A DNA stretch of 20,814 bases from Tritrichomonas musculus. Lineage: Eukaryota > Parabasalia > Tritrichomonadida > Tritrichomonadidae. Each line of letters starts with the position of its first letter. Within the stretch, counting starts at the first letter, position 1. The position numbers and the translations under genes are program-made. The stretch is from assembly GCA_039105265.1 (NCBI GenBank), contig JAPFFF010000520.1:1-20814 (forward strand), in the 5' to 3' direction. A model generated the notes under the pieces. The model worked only from the letters and a program-made list of their open reading frames with translations. It did not search any database and had not been told where the DNA came from. Shown in pieces: positions 19,467 to 20,814 of this stretch.

Positions 19467-19710
19467 TTATAAAAATAAATAATTATTATTTTTTAATGAA
19501 ATCTTTTTTTTTTCTCCAATTTATATTCAATTAAATTTAATATTTTATATATTTATGACTAAATAAATAAATATTTAGAAAACGTAAATAAAATATACAT
19601 CATTATTTCATGATATGTGCAAAACTGGAATTTGAATAGTTATTTCTCACCAAATTTATTCACAAAAGTTACAGTTCTCATTGAACTAAATTTGAATGAA
19701 TAAATGACGG

Positions 19711-20640
19711 GTGGAACATTTTATTATTTCAACACGACAACCTCAGACTTGTAGAACTCGACTTGCTCGTAATCTCAATTCAGGAGATCGCATAGTTCTC
19801 CTAATGCCTAGAACTGGCTCACAGGTAGCTCTTCTACAAGCTACTATCAATGTTGCTGCAACAGTAGATTATGCAATCACATTATCATAAATAAAAATTA
19901 CTACATTATTTTACATGTATCGTTTTTATATAGTTCTTCATTGTCAAATGAGTTCTTCTCAGAAAAGATACTCACAAATTATCAGTAAGGATTATATTTC
20001 CGATTCAACTATATAAATAATCCAACAAAAAACCCAATGATTATAGAATATTTCACAGATAATGATTTTATAACTCTCTAAAACAAACCCAAACAACTCC
20101 AATAAATATTTACCAACCAATTAACTCCCTTCTAACAACAATAACAAGGACAGAATTATCAATAGACAATATAACATATAATATACATTACCTATATAAT
20201 AAAAAACATCCAGAACCACCATCAAAATACTTAGATCCTAAATATTACAATTTAAAATATATTTATCCTACAACAGTAGATGAATCAAAACTTTGGATTC
20301 GAACTTACAGATTAACTACTCAAATCTATGACAATGGATTCAACCATAAAAATAATCCATTTCTGGATCTACCAAAAAAGTTATGGCAACTATTATCCGG
20401 GCGGGTTTCGATGTTGTGAATTTTTTATTGCAAGGCCAATCATATAATTCTCAGTACTTTATTCAAAACATTTTGATTCCTCTTTCTCAAAATAGGAAAT
20501 CAATTTGGAATCAATTAAGAAAAAAAGAATTTGGTTACATCTTGTCAATTCTATGGTTCACAATTTAAAATTCTTTTCAATGGCCACTTTTTCAATTCTT
20601 CATTATATCCACATATCAAATTATGGAAGCTACTTTTTGA
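19711..20640 (+). mobile_element. Possible fossil of a virus-like (Polinton/Maverick-type?) element
   Basis: About 0.9 kb holds several consecutive plus-strand coding-like stretches without a whole gene. An early one (about 19711-19890) includes SGDRIVLLMPRTGSQVALLQ. A middle one (about 20066-20419) includes YIYPTTVDESKLWIRTYRLT. A late one (20383-20568) starts MATIIRAGFDVVNFLLQG. It looks broken in a few places. Closely packed small genes of this style are known from Maverick elements, which are abundant in trichomonads, but no hallmark gene (polymerase B, integrase, ATPase, capsid) is recognised. The family label is a guess. A (TA)n run follows at about 20647-20690. Confidence 0.25.
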
Positions 20641-20641
20641 A

Positions 20642-20685
<44 letters not shown>

Positions 20686-20710
20686 AAACAAAAAAATTCA
20701 ATTAAAATTT

Positions 20711-20812
20711 TTACAAAAATTCAGTTTTTATTAATAAAATTTTTTTAGTTATATTAAACCCAGCTTGTTCTGGTCTTACTTCGGTATTGCAAACATATTC
20801 GTCACTTAGCCA
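20711..20812 (-). CDS. C-terminal end of an unidentified protein (partial, runs off the window)
   Basis: The minus strand is open from the window edge to a TAA at 20711-20713, giving 33 residues that include DEYVCNTEVRPEQAGF and end LLIKTEFL. The composition looks like protein rather than AT-rich noise. Too little is present to name a family; it may be a host gene or part of the neighbouring mobile DNA. Confidence 0.4.
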   Translation of the reverse strand, partial: WLSDEYVCNTEVRPEQAGFNITKKILLIKTEFL

Positions 20813-20814
20813 TC

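Overview
The window looks like nuclear DNA of a trichomonad parasite (Parabasalia; Tritrichomonas or Trichomonas type). The DNA is very AT-rich. The genes have no visible introns, and short TCA-YW initiator-like sites lie 11-17 nt before three of the four good start codons. The protein families also fit: BTB/BACK and TPR proteins ending in F5/8 type C (discoidin) domains, and a Pmp-like surface protein with one transmembrane helix. The assignment to this group is inference from gene style, not from a marker gene.

Left third (1-7.8 kb), host genes. A BTB/BACK-F5/8C protein lies on the minus strand (861-2252). A large type I surface protein lies on the plus strand (3310-5325), with 31 tandem F-T-x-S-x-x hexapeptides before its membrane helix. 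A TPR protein (5875-7704) follows; its middle is a PP5-like phosphatase fold with the catalytic motifs lost, and its end is another F5/8C domain.

Middle (7.8-13.1 kb). A decayed gene of unknown family lies on the minus strand (about 8.2-8.8 kb). A homogeneous array of thirteen 122-bp units follows (9436-11042), each unit encoding two long hairpins. A small EF-hand protein with a C-terminal CaaX box lies on the minus strand (11782-12312).

Right part (13.1-20.8 kb), mobile DNA. A 380-bp TIR element has Mutator-like features. A tight cluster of hairpins follows it. A 587-bp hAT-type MITE has an exact 8-bp target duplication. A degenerate hAT transposase (15681-17636, minus) and a second, more decayed DDE-type transposase (about 18.4-19.5 kb, minus) come next. 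About 1 kb of broken coding-like sequence may be a fossil of a virus-like element (19.7-20.6 kb). The last 100 bases hold the C-terminal end of a minus-strand reading frame.

The host genes do not form a pathway. The left block pairs intracellular adaptor-type F5/8C proteins with a surface protein, and the right block is a repeat-rich accessory region.
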